Source: JADJOY01 sp016713535 [NCBI: Deltaproteobacteria bacterium] (lineage in GTDB: Bacteria > JADJOY01). Taken from it: a DNA stretch of 64,000 nucleotides. Under the pieces are notes generated by a model. That model saw only the letters and a program-made list of their open reading frames with translations, did not search any database and was not told the DNA's origin. The stretch covers positions 52,349 through 116,348 of the forward strand of contig JADJOY010000037.1 of the NCBI GenBank assembly GCA_016713535.1, in the 5' to 3' direction. The translations under genes and the position numbers were made by a program. Shown piece after piece: positions 56,480 through 64,000 of this stretch; position 1 is the stretch's first letter, and each line of letters starts with the position of its first letter.

Positions 56480-58021
56480 CGGGAACTCCTTCGGCGAGCG
56501 GGGTTGGTGATCGGAACACGTTCACGCGGCGCCGCGCTTTCACCCGCGTAGCCGAACGCCTTGAGCGCCTCGCGGTCGCGGGCGTCGATGGGTACCTCGG
56601 GCGGCCTGTCGCCCTGGGCGGCTTCGCCCTCGCGGGCTTCGATGAACTCGGTCTTGCCACCGGGCCGGAGCACGTCGGTGCGGCGCGTGACCGGGAAACG
56701 CGGCGCGAGCGCCAGCGCGTCCCGGACCCGCTCGAACGAGGCGCGCGCGAGGCGCTCCTTGCACGGTTCGCCGGCCTCGGGCGGCTCGATCGACACGGCG
56801 CTCACCGCCTCGGTCCAGCGCGCGGCGTCGGGCGGCGGGTGGCGCGGGATCGCCCAGTGCACCGCGCAGTCGCGCTCGTGCGCCATCACACGCAGGTCCT
56901 GGCGCGACACGCGCTCGGTGAGCGGCGGCGCGCCCGGGCGGCGCTTGCCGCGCGCCACCGGAACGAGGTCGGTTCCGGAGAACGGGTCGGTGGGCGGCGG
57001 CGCGCCCACCGCAGCCAGGATCGTCGGCGCGACGTCGACCGCCGAGACCGGCTCCGCGACGCGGGTCCCGGCGCGCACTCGCGCCGCGCCCGCCGGCAGC
57101 TTGACCACCAGCGGCACCCGCGCCTGCGGGTCGTCGAGGCGCTCGCCGTGGCTGAACCACACGTCACCCTCGCCGAGCGACTCCCCGTGATCGGCGGTCA
57201 CCACGATCAGGCTTCGATCGTAGAGCCCGCTCGCGCGCAAGCGAGCGAAGAGCCGCCCGAGCTCGGCGTCCGCGGCGGCGATCTCGCCGTCGTAGCGGCC
57301 CACGAACTGCGCCACGAACTCCACCCCCGGCAGCCGCTGGCTGGACCCGGGATGCGCTCGAGCGGCACGCGCTTTCGCCCTCTGCCGGCAGCGCCAGCTT
57401 CTCGAGGTAGCGAGGCGGCGGATTGTAAGGACCGTGGGGCTCGATGAGGTGCAGGAAGAGGAACGGCCGCGCGCCCGCGCCCGCGAGCCACGCGAGGGCG
57501 TGGTCGACGGTCTCGGGCGCCGCGCGCTCGTAGTTCTCGCGCAGCCCCTCGGGAGAGCGGACGCGATCGTCGTAGAGGTCGAAGCCCTGCGCGAAGCCGC
57601 TGAAGTCGCGGATCATCACGAAGCTCGACACGAAGCCGCCGGTGGCGTAGCCGAGCGGCTTCAGGTGCTCGGCGACCGTCACCACGCCCTCGGGCAGCAC
57701 CAAGTAGTTGGCGCGCACGCCGTGGAGCGGCGGGTAGAGCCCGGTGAGGATGGACGAGATCGCCGGCACGGTCTCGGTACGCGTGGCGTAGGCGCGCTCG
57801 AACAGCACGCCGTCGTTCGCGAGGGCGCAGAGCGCCGGCGCCGTGACGCGCCCGTAGCCGTAGCACTCGAGGTGGTCGGCGCGCAGCGTGTCGATCACCA
57901 CCAGCACCACCGGCGGCGGAGGGGGCGGCACGCGGTTGCAGGCGGCGAGAAACGCCAGCAGTGCGCTCGCGACGAACGCGAGCACACGCACCTGGCCGCC
58001 GCGGCGAGATCGTTCGTTCAT
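56416..58021 (-). CDS. Sulfatase/alkaline-phosphatase-superfamily lipoprotein (frameshifted)
   Basis: Starts MNERSRRGGQVRVLAFVASALLAFLAACN (lipobox LAAC). VVLVVIDTLRADHLECYGYGRVTAPAL is the metal-binding N-terminus of sulfatases, and TETVPAISSILTGLYP holds the nucleophile region with Thr rather than Cys/Ser, as in many unassigned members. GGFVSSFVMIRDFSGFAQGF and PFLFLHLIEPHGPYNPP follow. The frame changes near 57345-57380, then continues as EFVAQFVGRYDGEIAAAD and VVTADHGESLGEGD (the second metal site) to EALKAFGYAGE. Beyond that the frame runs into the next gene, so the natural end may be near 56540. The substrate is unknown. Confidence 0.8.
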
Positions 58022-58101
58022 CGGGGCCAGGAGAATAGGCCACCCCCCACCGCGCCTGCCAACCGCGCCGCGCGGCCCGGCGATCGTCTACCCTGCGCGC
58101 C

Positions 58102-59487
58102 ATGAGCTTGCGCGAGCTGGAACCGAACTGGACGTGGCTCTTCGACGGCGCCGTGACGCGCCACGTGAAGCGCAGCTACAGCCCTCGCGAGTCGTGGCGT
58201 GGGCGGCCGTTCACACGCCAGGACGGAGCCTTCCAGATCAAGGCCATCCGCGAGCTCTCGATGCGGCTCACCATCGAGCGCAAGAGCGCGATGGGACGGC
58301 CACAGGCGCGCGGTTACCTCGAGCACGGCCGCTTCCGCGCGGCGTACCTGCTCTACTTCCTGCCGCTCCAGGCCGCGAAGTTCGCGGCGCTCTTCGAGGA
58401 GCACCCGGGCGCCATCGACGCCGCGCTAGCCGACGGCGAGCGGCGCGGCGCGATGGTGGTGACGGACCTCGGCGCCGGGCCGGGAACGGCCTCGCTGGCG
58501 CTGCTGCTGGTGCTCGCCCAGCGCGCCGAGCGCGGCGCCGCGCTGCCGCCGATCGTCTTCCACTGGTTCGACGAGGAGCGCCGCATCCTCCACGACGGGC
58601 GCGAGATTGCCGCCGCGTTCATCGAGCGGATTCCGGCCTTCCGCGGCCGGGTACGGATCGACCTTCACGTCGAGAGCTTCGGCGAGGCGGCGCGCGCGGT
58701 GCCGGAGCCGTGGTCGCTGGCGCTCCTCGGCCACGCGCTCAACGAGGGGCCGAACCCACCGCTCGGCGTGTGGCGGCGGCTGCTCGAGCGCTGCGAGCGC
58801 GGTGGCGGGCTGCTCGTGGTCGAGCCCGCGTCCAAGGGCAACTCGCAGACGCTCTCGGAGATCCGCGACCAGCTCTTCACGGGTCACGTGATCCCCCGCG
58901 AGCCCACGGCGATCTGGGGTCCGTGCCTTCACGCCGCCGGCTGCCCGCTCGCGGAGGGCCGCGACTGGTGTCACACCTCCGTGCGCGCCACGATCCCGGG
59001 CGAGTGGTTCACGTTCTTCTCGCGCGGGCTCGGCTCGGAGCGGAACTGGCTCAAGTACAGCTACCTGTGGCTCGCGGCCGCGGGCGATCCCGCCCCCGAG
59101 CCGTCGCCGTTCGTGCGCCGGGTGCTGAGCGATCCCATCCACCAGAGCGGCGGGGCCGCCGAGCTCTTGCTGTGCGAGCCCAACCAGGTGGTCCGCACAT
59201 CCGCCACCAGCAACCGCAAGATCGGCCGCGGCGATCTCTACCGCCTGGGCGCGACTGGAGTGGTGCCGCCGGCCGCGGCGAAGAAGCCGGCGGGAACCGC
59301 AAGTTCTCGTAGCGACGGGGGTTCCACGTCGTCCAGACCACCCAGCCCTCGTAGCGACGGGGGTTCCATCCTCCGTCGCCGGCCTCACGCGGCGTCGACG
59401 AGCGGCCCAGAGGTCCCGAAGGGCGCCGAGCCTGTCACTCGCTCTCGTCGGAAGCCGCCGGGGCCGAGACCGCCGAAGCGGCGCTGA
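58102..59487 (+). CDS. Rsm22-like ribosome-associated methyltransferase family protein with repeat-encoded C-terminus
   Basis: A 461-residue protein. The methyltransferase core has VVTDLGAGPGTASLALLLVL (SAM site), LALLGHALNEGPNPP and GGGLLVVEPASKGNSQTL. The family-specific cysteine cluster is IWGPCLHAAGCPLAEGRDWCHTS, matching the CPH...CP...WCH metal site of Rsm22, a small-subunit assembly factor first known from mitochondria. Family-like sequence ends near residue 400 (GRGDLYRLG...). From 59309 the last 60 or so codons are hairpin repeat DNA read as SRSDGGSTSS and SPRSDGGSILRRRPHAAS. The stop overlaps the Smr gene by 53 bp on the other strand. Confidence 0.85.
   Translation: MSLRELEPNWTWLFDGAVTRHVKRSYSPRESWRGRPFTRQDGAFQIKAIRELSMRLTIERKSAMGRPQARGYLEHGRFRAAYLLYFLPLQAAKFAALFEEHPGAIDAALADGERRGAMVVTDLGAGPGTASLALLLVLAQRAERGAALPPIVFHWFDEERRILHDGREIAAAFIERIPAFRGRVRIDLHVESFGEAARAVPEPWSLALLGHALNEGPNPPLGVWRRLLERCERGGGLLVVEPASKGNSQTLSEIRDQLFTGHVIPREPTAIWGPCLHAAGCPLAEGRDWCHTSVRATIPGEWFTFFSRGLGSERNWLKYSYLWLAAAGDPAPEPSPFVRRVLSDPIHQSGGAAELLLCEPNQVVRTSATSNRKIGRGDLYRLGATGVVPPAAAKKPAGTASSRSDGGSTSSRPPSPRSDGGSILRRRPHAASTSGPEVPKGAEPVTRSRRKPPGPRPPKRR
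59305..59410. repeat. Two type A hairpin repeats inside the Rsm22 coding region
   Basis: First copy cgtagcgacgggggttccacg at 59309-59329 (incomplete). Second is cgtagcgacgggggttccatcctccgtcgccgg at 59349-59381, followed by the usual tcacgcggc tail. They are in the reading frame of the upstream gene and do not introduce a stop. Confidence 0.75.
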
Positions 59488-59773
59488 GCCACGCGATCGT
59501 GGCACCCCAGCCGCCGCGGTCCGGCGGCGCATCGCCGAAGCGCTCGACCAGCGGGTGGCGCGCGAGCGTCGCCTGCACGCGCGTCCGCTGCACGCCGATC
59601 CCGCGCCCGTGGATCAACCGCACCTCGCGAAACCCCGCCGCGTGCGCCGCCTCGAGGTAGGAGCACACCACGTCCGGGATCTCGCGCGGCGCGAACGCGT
59701 GCAGATCGAGCGCATCCTCGATCGGCACCTCGACGACCTCGGGGAAGTCCGCGTCCTCGTCGTTCACGGTCAT
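59435..59773 (-). CDS. Smr-domain protein
   Basis: A 112-residue protein from ATG 59773. After an acidic leader (NDEDADFPEVVEVPIEDALD), the Smr core shows LHAFAPREIPDVVCSYLEAAHAAGFREVRLIHGRG, that is the LDLH-like opening and HGRG signature, and continues to GDAPPDRGGWGATIAWL. Free-standing Smr domains are nicking nucleases or ribosome-collision factors in the wider family; here only the fold is certain. A decayed copy of its 5' half lies at 60768-60942. Confidence 0.88.
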   Translation of the reverse strand: MTVNDEDADFPEVVEVPIEDALDLHAFAPREIPDVVCSYLEAAHAAGFREVRLIHGRGIGVQRTRVQATLARHPLVERFGDAPPDRGGWGATIAWLSAASAVSAPAASDESE

Positions 59774-59981
59774 CTCCCCGAGCAAAGCGAGGGCGCAGTG
59801 GCTCTCCGCCCTACGAATCGACGCTACACGGAAACGCCTCAGAGACGGGGGTTCAGAGGTTCCTGGGGACACCCTTCAAAGAATTCGGACTCTCGCTCCC
59901 TCGCGTCCCATGAGCGAACGCTCGCTCGGTTGCCGAGCTCGGCGTTCGGTCCGTGCTCCCGGGCGATGAGCCTGACCGAGC

Positions 59982-60434
59982 TCAGGTCCGCACGGCACCG
60001 GTTCGGTTCGTGGGTCGTTCCAACCGCAGCCCGTGCGGCACGAACGATTCGAAGTCCCGGTCGAAGGACGCCAACGTCGCGCCGCGCGAGATCGCCACGG
60101 CCGCGAGGAACGCGTCGTCCACCGAGTTCCGCAGCAACCGTCGTGACGCCTCCACGAGCTCGACGAGAAGCTCCCAGCGCACGTCAGCGTCGCCGATGAT
60201 CTCCGCGCCTGCGCCGATCCACTCGGCCACCCATCCCAGCGCCTCGCGGTCGGTCATACAGCCAGCAAAGGCCGGGTTGGTGCCCAGTCGCAGGAACTGG
60301 TGGATCGTGGGCCAGGCGAGTCCGAACGGCTCCCGATCGTTGATCGCGTCCTCGAGCCAGCGGGCTGCGGGCTCGTGGAGCTCGGATGTCGGGTCGATCG
60401 CGTAGAACAGGATCTGGACGTCGGCGATCTTCAC
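59982..60434 (-). CDS. PIN-domain (VapC-like) toxin
   Basis: A 150-residue PIN-domain ribonuclease from GTG 60434. The acidic residues sit as expected: ADVQILFYAID at the N-terminus, LHEPAARWLEDA (Glu), NSVDDAFLAAVAI (Asp pair), and TLASFDRDFESF near the end. VapC toxins cleave RNA and are restrained by a cognate antitoxin encoded upstream. Here the GTG overlaps the stop of the RHH-like antitoxin frame as GTGA, the classical order. The gene is intact. Confidence 0.9.
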   Translation of the reverse strand: MKIADVQILFYAIDPTSELHEPAARWLEDAINDREPFGLAWPTIHQFLRLGTNPAFAGCMTDREALGWVAEWIGAGAEIIGDADVRWELLVELVEASRRLLRNSVDDAFLAAVAISRGATLASFDRDFESFVPHGLRLERPTNRTGAVRT

Positions 60435-60703
60435 CGTTGGCCCGTCAGCTTGCGGCGAGCCTGCTCGTCGCTCAGCGCGCTGGCGAGGCTGCGCGCCTTG
60501 GCGATGTCGAATCCGAAGCCCACCTTCCGCGGCTCGAGCCGGTAGCGTCTCGGACGCGCTGGACCTTCGTCCTGATCCGGTGCGCGCTGGAGCAGCCGGT
60601 TCAGCGCCTCGTTGAGAGAGACGCCTTCCCGCGCTGCAAGCGCGATCGACCTTGCGCCGCGTGGCGGGGTCGAGCCGGATCGTCAGCGCGCGTGCTGTGC
60701 CAT
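60431..60703 (-). pseudogene. VapB-like antitoxin, ribbon-helix-helix type, frame-disrupted
   Basis: No continuous frame spans this gene, but the pieces are clear when frames are joined. MA from ATG 60703, then ARALTIRLDPATRRK (the RHH strand and first helix), then IALAAREGVSLNEALNRLLQRAP, and finally VGFGFDIAKARSLASALSDEQARRKLTGQR with the stop overlapping the toxin start. The breaks are near 60693 and 60655 (AAGGTCGATCG, one extra G) and compensate each other, so the ends are in the same frame. They are probably consensus errors; if real, the toxin would be unrestrained. Confidence 0.6.
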
Positions 60704-60767
60704 CTCGACTCAGGTCCGCTCTTCAGTGTGACAACACCGGCTGCCGTGTCGGCACGGCCGCAAGGCG

Positions 60768-60942
60768 ACGATCCGCGCGTGGGGAGACCACGCACCTCGC
60801 GAAAACCCCGCCGCATGCGCCGCCTCGGATACGAGCACACCAGGTCCGGGGATCTCCCCGGAAGCGAACGGGTGCAGATCGAGCGCAGATCCTCGATCGG
60901 CACCTCGACGACCTCGGGGATGTCCGCGTCCTCGTCAGTCAC
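60768..60942 (-). pseudogene. Decayed copy of the 5' half of the smr gene
   Basis: Reads MTDEDADIPEVVEVPIED, nearly the same as MTVNDEDADFPEVVEVPIED at 59773, then drifts out of frame (LVCSYPRRRMRRGFREVR) and ends at cgcacctcgcg. At the DNA level about 160 bp match 59615-59775 with scattered indels. The 3' half of smr, including the HGRG loop, is absent. The VapBC-like pair lies between the complete and decayed copies. Confidence 0.75.
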
Positions 60943-60957
60943 GCCGATCTCTCCGAT

Positions 60958-61120
60958 GCCGGCGGGGGCACGGAGGCCCCCACCCTACGAAACCACCGGA
61001 CCGATGTCGTGACGACGGCGGTGAATCCGCATCGTACCCAAACGCCCCCCCAGACCGACTTCGGACCTGGCGTCGACTTCACATCGTAGCGGCGGGGGTT
61101 CCATCCCCCGCCGCGGGATG
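60958..61120. repeat. Diverged B and A hairpin repeats upstream of the GMC stop
   Basis: A B-like gccggcgggggcacggaggcccccaccctacgaaa hairpin lies at 60959-60992. A type A variant, cgtagcggcgggggttccatcccccgccgcggg, lies at 61085-61117; its stem changes are compensated on both sides (gcgg/ccgc), which argues that the structure is conserved. Confidence 0.65.
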
Positions 61121-61148
61121 CGATCGCCGATGCGGCGGCGAGCGCGGC

Positions 61149-62919
61149 TCAATCGAGCTTCGCGGCGATGCGCTCGGCGGCGCGGTGGGCGAGGGCCATG
61201 ATCGTCATCTGCGGGTTGACGCCGGGCGGGCTCGGCACCACCGAGCCGTCGACGATGTAGAGCCCGGGGACGTCGTGAACGGCGTGTTCAGGGATCGACG
61301 ACGCTGGTGCGCGGGTCCACACCCATCCGACAGGTGCCGAGCGGGTGGAAGCCGATCATCAGGAACCGGTGCACGCCGATGTCGGCGGCGGCGAACGCGT
61401 CGAGCCCCTTCTTCCCTTCCAGCATCGGGTGGCCGAGGACCGCCGGCATCAGCCGGCTCGCACCCGCCGCGAGATACACCTTCCCCGCCTCGACGAGCCC
61501 GCGCTGGAGCTGTCTCGCGTCCTTCTTGCTCATCATGTAGCGGATCACCGGGAAGCCGTTCGGCCCTGGCGTCACGCGGCCGCGGGCGTGGTCCTCGACC
61601 ATGACGCCCAGGCTCGCGACGTTCGCGTACGCGTCCATGAGCTCGGTGTAGCTACGGCCCTGGCTCAGGAAATACGCGGCCGCGGCGTCGATCGGCGCCA
61701 GCGCCCCCAGGATCAAGATCCCCTCGCGCACGAACTGGGTCACCGCGTAGCCCTGCGGCACGTGCGCGAAGGGGTCGACGCGCTCGCCCATGAGCGCCGA
61801 GATCGCGGTGGCCGGGTGGACCGAGAGGTTGCGGCCGACCTGACCGCTCGTGTTCGCGATCCCCTGGCGCTGCAGGAGCACCGGCGTCGGTAGCGCGCCG
61901 CCGGCGAGGATCGTGGCGCGAGCGCGGATGCCGAAGCGCGCCTTGGTGGCCGTCGCCACCACCTCCAGGCCCACCGCCTTCCCATCCTCCATCCACACGC
62001 GGTCCGCGCGCGACTCGGTGAAGAGGCTGGCGTGGCTCTTCAGCGCCGACGGGATGTAGCTCAGGTTCATCGAGCGCTTGGCGTCGGTCGGGCAGCCCCA
62101 GTCGCAGACACCCTGGCCGTCGCAGTCGCGGGCGTTCCGCCACACCGGCTGGTGCGCGTAGCCGAGTGCGTCGCAGCCGCGCGCGACGATGTCGCCCTGC
62201 GGCCCGATCGCTTCGCGGCTCGAGAACGACACGCCGAGCTCGTTCCACACCGCGTCGAAGTGGGGCGCCATCCGCTCCGCCGAGAGGTCGGTGAGCGCCA
62301 GGTCCTTCACCCAGTGGTCGAGGATCCACTCGGGCGTGCGCCAGCAGGTGGCGGTGTTGACCGCCGTCGAGCCGCCCACCAGCCGCCCCGCGGGCACCTG
62401 GATCACGCCGTTGCCGAGGGTGAAGGTGAGGCCGCCGTGGCGGTAGAGCTTGGCCTGCATCTCGAGGATCGAGCCGCGCGCGAAGTCGCCGCGGTTCAGG
62501 TAGCGGCCCTCCTCGAGGATCGCGACGGCGAGCCCCTTCTCCGCCAGCTCCTTCGCGACCACCGCGCCGCCGGCGCCGGTGCCCACGACGACCACGTCGC
62601 ACTCGATCGTCTCGTTCGCGGCAACATCCGCGCCGCTCGTGACCTGGCGCATCCACGGCTGCGGCGGCTCGGCGGGTGCGGACTTGTCGTACTGCGCGCC
62701 GTAGAGAGCGTAGACGCCGGGATCGTCGAAGTGTGCGTACTTGAGCGGGGTGGTGACGGCGGCCACCAGCGAGCGCCGCACCAGGCCCGCACGGCTCCAG
62801 CGATCCAGCAGCGCCTCGCGCTCGGCGGCGCTCAGGCTCACGCAGCGGCGGCGCGTCGCGACGAGCGCGGCCGCGTCGAGCGCCCCGAGCAATCCCGCGT
62901 ACACCCGCATCGCGGTCAC
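61149..62919 (-). CDS. GMC-family FAD oxidoreductase (frameshifted near the C-terminus)
   Basis: The ADP-binding motif VVVVGTGAGGAVVAKELAEKG, AGRLVGGSTAVNTATCWRTPEW and the GMC block ATILAGGALPTPVLLQRQG are present. An added cysteine segment, CDGQGVCDWGCPTDAKRSMNLSY, marks the class of cholesterol-oxidase/GMC enzymes related to sterol or long-chain alcohol oxidation. The active-site pair appears as GFHPLGTCRMG and, after a frame break near 61288-61292 (RTSVVDP to EHAVHDVPGLY), as GSVVPSPPGVNPQMTIMALAHRAAERIAAKLD. The start is taken as GTG 62919, overlapping the previous stop (GTGA); ATG 62910 is an alternative. It is coupled with the two small genes upstream. Confidence 0.85.
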
Positions 62920-63101
62920 GCCGCCGCCGCGAGCACTCGCCCCACGAGCCGCTCGTACGTGGCGCGTTCGACCGCCGGCACGAGCCGCCCCGCCGGGATC
63001 ACCGCCGGGCCGAGCGCCTCGAGGATGCGGCGAGCGCGCGCGCCGAAGGCCGTCTCGAGGGTGAACGCACGGGCCGAAGCCGGAGGCGGCATCGTGGTCA
63101 C
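62916..63101 (-). CDS. Small protein resembling the N-terminal helical segment of GMC/gluconate dehydrogenase subunit 3 proteins
   Basis: A 61-residue frame from GTG 63101 that overlaps the stop of the upstream gene, and whose own stop overlaps the GMC start. ARAFTLETAFGARARRILEALGPAVIP looks like the helical start found in GMC oxidases and in gluconate 2-dehydrogenase subunit 3, where it precedes the flavin domain. Here it is separate. It may be a real small subunit or the severed N-terminus of the GMC protein. Confidence 0.5.
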   Translation of the reverse strand: MTTMPPPASARAFTLETAFGARARRILEALGPAVIPAGRLVPAVERATYERLVGRVLAAAA

Positions 63102-63592
63102 GCGGGCGCGCCCGCCGCCGCGAGCCGCGGCGCGGGCTGGCCACGGGTGAAGCGAAACGAGGAGACCAGCGGCAGGAACTCGCTCGCCGGAAAGAGCGCC
63201 GTGCCCTCGCCGACCACGTTGCCGGCGGCGTCGACGACGCGGCTCGGGAGCGTGGTCCAGGTCTTGAACGGATTCAGGTGGCGGATCGTCTTGAGACCGC
63301 TCGCGTGGTAGCGCTGGCCGTCGTCGGCGACGAAGTCGAGCTCGTATTCGAGGCGCCGACGCACCCACGGCGTGAAGCGGAGCGTGCCGGTGGCGTGCAC
63401 CTTCTCGGCGAGCCCGCCGAGGGTGAGCTCGCCGTCGAGGTAGAGGAGCTGGTCGCGCGCCAGCGAGCCGAAGCTCGGCGCGATCGAGACCAGATCGAAG
63501 CGGTACGGCTGGTCCGCCGCGGCGCCCTTCTTGCGCCACGTGCCCATCATCCGCTCCTGGAACTTGTAGCCGAGCCCGTCGAGCCAACCCAT
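63098..63592 (-). CDS. Beta-rich protein of unknown function in the GMC oxidoreductase operon
   Basis: A 164-residue cytoplasmic protein (MGWLDGLGYKFQERMMGTWRKKG), starting at ATG 63592. The body is a run of alternating strands, LLYLDGELTLGGLAEKVHATGTLRFTPW and RLEYELDFVADDGQRYHASGLKTIRHLNP, as in small-ligand binding barrels. It ends SSFRFTRGQPAPRLAAAG. No family is recognised. The gene order (regulator, this gene, small protein, GMC oxidase) with overlapping stops and starts indicates a dedicated oxidation operon. Confidence 0.65.
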   Translation of the reverse strand: MGWLDGLGYKFQERMMGTWRKKGAAADQPYRFDLVSIAPSFGSLARDQLLYLDGELTLGGLAEKVHATGTLRFTPWVRRRLEYELDFVADDGQRYHASGLKTIRHLNPFKTWTTLPSRVVDAAGNVVGEGTALFPASEFLPLVSSFRFTRGQPAPRLAAAGAPA

Positions 63593-63625
63593 GGTCGTTC
63601 TCCCTGTCTCGCGCGGCGCGCGGCG

Positions 63626-64000
63626 TCAGCCGCGGCGCCGGGTGCTCTTGCCGTCGCCGGCGCGGAAGAGCGCGACCATGCGCTCCCCGCTCCACGCGAG
63701 GTAGCGGCGGAACGCCTCGTCGGCGCGCCGCGCGTCTTTCTTGCCGATCGCAGCCAGCACCGCGGCGAGCTGGGCATGCACCTCGCGGGTGTCGGTGAAG
63801 GCGCCGCGGAAGATCTCCAGGTGCTCGCGATAGGCGCCCGAGAGCGAGTTCGCGAGGAACACGAAGGCGCGATTGCCGGTGGCGCGGGTCACCGCGCGCA
63901 CGAAGCGGTTCTCGGCGAGCTGTACGGCGGCGGGCTCGTCGAGGTGCGCCTCGATCTCCGCGAGCGCCGCCGCCAGACCGTCGCGATCCTCGTCGCTGGC
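63626..64000 (-). CDS. GntR-family regulator, FCD domain (partial, 5' end beyond window)
   Basis: The frame is open to the right edge. The visible 124 residues are the C-terminal ligand-binding FCD domain: an all-helical region with AENRFVRAVTRATGNRAFVFLANSLSGAYREHLEIF. The metal- and acid-binding residues of FCD are partly present in REVHAQLAAVLAAIGKKDARRADEAFRRYLAWSGERM. The winged-helix part lies outside the window. It lies 34 bp upstream of the operon for GMC oxidation on the same strand, and so is a likely local regulator of it. Confidence 0.75.
   Translation of the reverse strand, partial: ASDEDRDGLAAALAEIEAHLDEPAAVQLAENRFVRAVTRATGNRAFVFLANSLSGAYREHLEIFRGAFTDTREVHAQLAAVLAAIGKKDARRADEAFRRYLAWSGERMVALFRAGDGKSTRRRG

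Overview
This is a 64 kb window of very GC-rich (about 70%) bacterial chromosome from a Gram-negative organism. It encodes many lipoproteins with lipoboxes, a CsgG-like lipoprotein, an RfaE2-type heptose nucleotidyltransferase domain, MarC, DUF4105, an Rsm22-like protein, PilZ and pilin-like proteins, and sensor kinases. That mix, with the base composition, suggests a myxobacterial or other 'deltaproteobacterial' lineage (Myxococcota, Binatia-like), but no rRNA or marker gene is present to prove it. No phage, CRISPR array, rRNA or tRNA was recognised.

Layout. 1-1.6 kb: envelope-sugar region, with a secreted protein running off the left edge that is translationally coupled to a dead-nitrilase/RfaE2 fusion. 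1.75-4.0 kb: an array of hairpin repeats interrupted by an IS110/IS1111-type insertion sequence. 4-5.7 kb: a Pit phosphate transporter with its DUF47 (PhoU-like) partner. 5.8-12 kb: the DUF3999/DUF2339 membrane pair, with DUF2339 fused to an SDR epimerase. 12-17.7 kb: an exported protein, a pilin-like operon, a PilZ protein, folK. 18-27 kb: a Gly-rich RRM protein, a DUF547 protein, an FAD oxidoreductase with an ECF41-like sigma factor, Uma2, DUF4105, DUF3015, pyruvate kinase. 27.7-42 kb: aldehyde dehydrogenase, a lipoprotein plus sensor kinase, a membrane-anchored protein of unknown function, a PAS kinase, a phospholipase-D-type enzyme, an EamA transporter, an M16 peptidase. 42-53.5 kb: SulP, phosphoglucomutase, YaiI/YqxD, a ClpP-like protein, MarC, an internally duplicated propeller lipoprotein, a crotonase, a SnoaL protein, an SMP-30-like lipoprotein. 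53.8-64 kb: a hotdog protein with a CsgG operon, a sulfatase, Rsm22, Smr, a VapBC-like toxin-antitoxin pair flanked by a decayed smr copy, a GMC oxidoreductase operon and a partial GntR/FCD regulator.

Two things dominate the non-coding space. First, intergenic gaps are packed with several families of REP-like perfect or near-perfect hairpins. The IS element sits exactly at the junction between two of them, and one Rsm22 gene reads into them. Second, from about 21 kb rightwards many genes, including housekeeping pyk and pgm, carry single-base frame breaks or an in-frame stop. That is more likely residual sequencing or assembly error (or a MAG consensus problem) than real decay, so the broken genes are described here as single reconstructed units.

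The most unusual items are the nitrilase domain with lost catalytic Lys and Cys fused to RfaE2, the SDR-DUF2339 fusion, a hybrid sensor kinase with degenerate receiver and N-box, a ClpP-like protein whose acid residue is replaced by Cys, the IS110 insertion into a REP array with a structured 3' non-coding region that could be a bridge RNA, and an orphan IS21-like end made of 23-bp tandem repeats.
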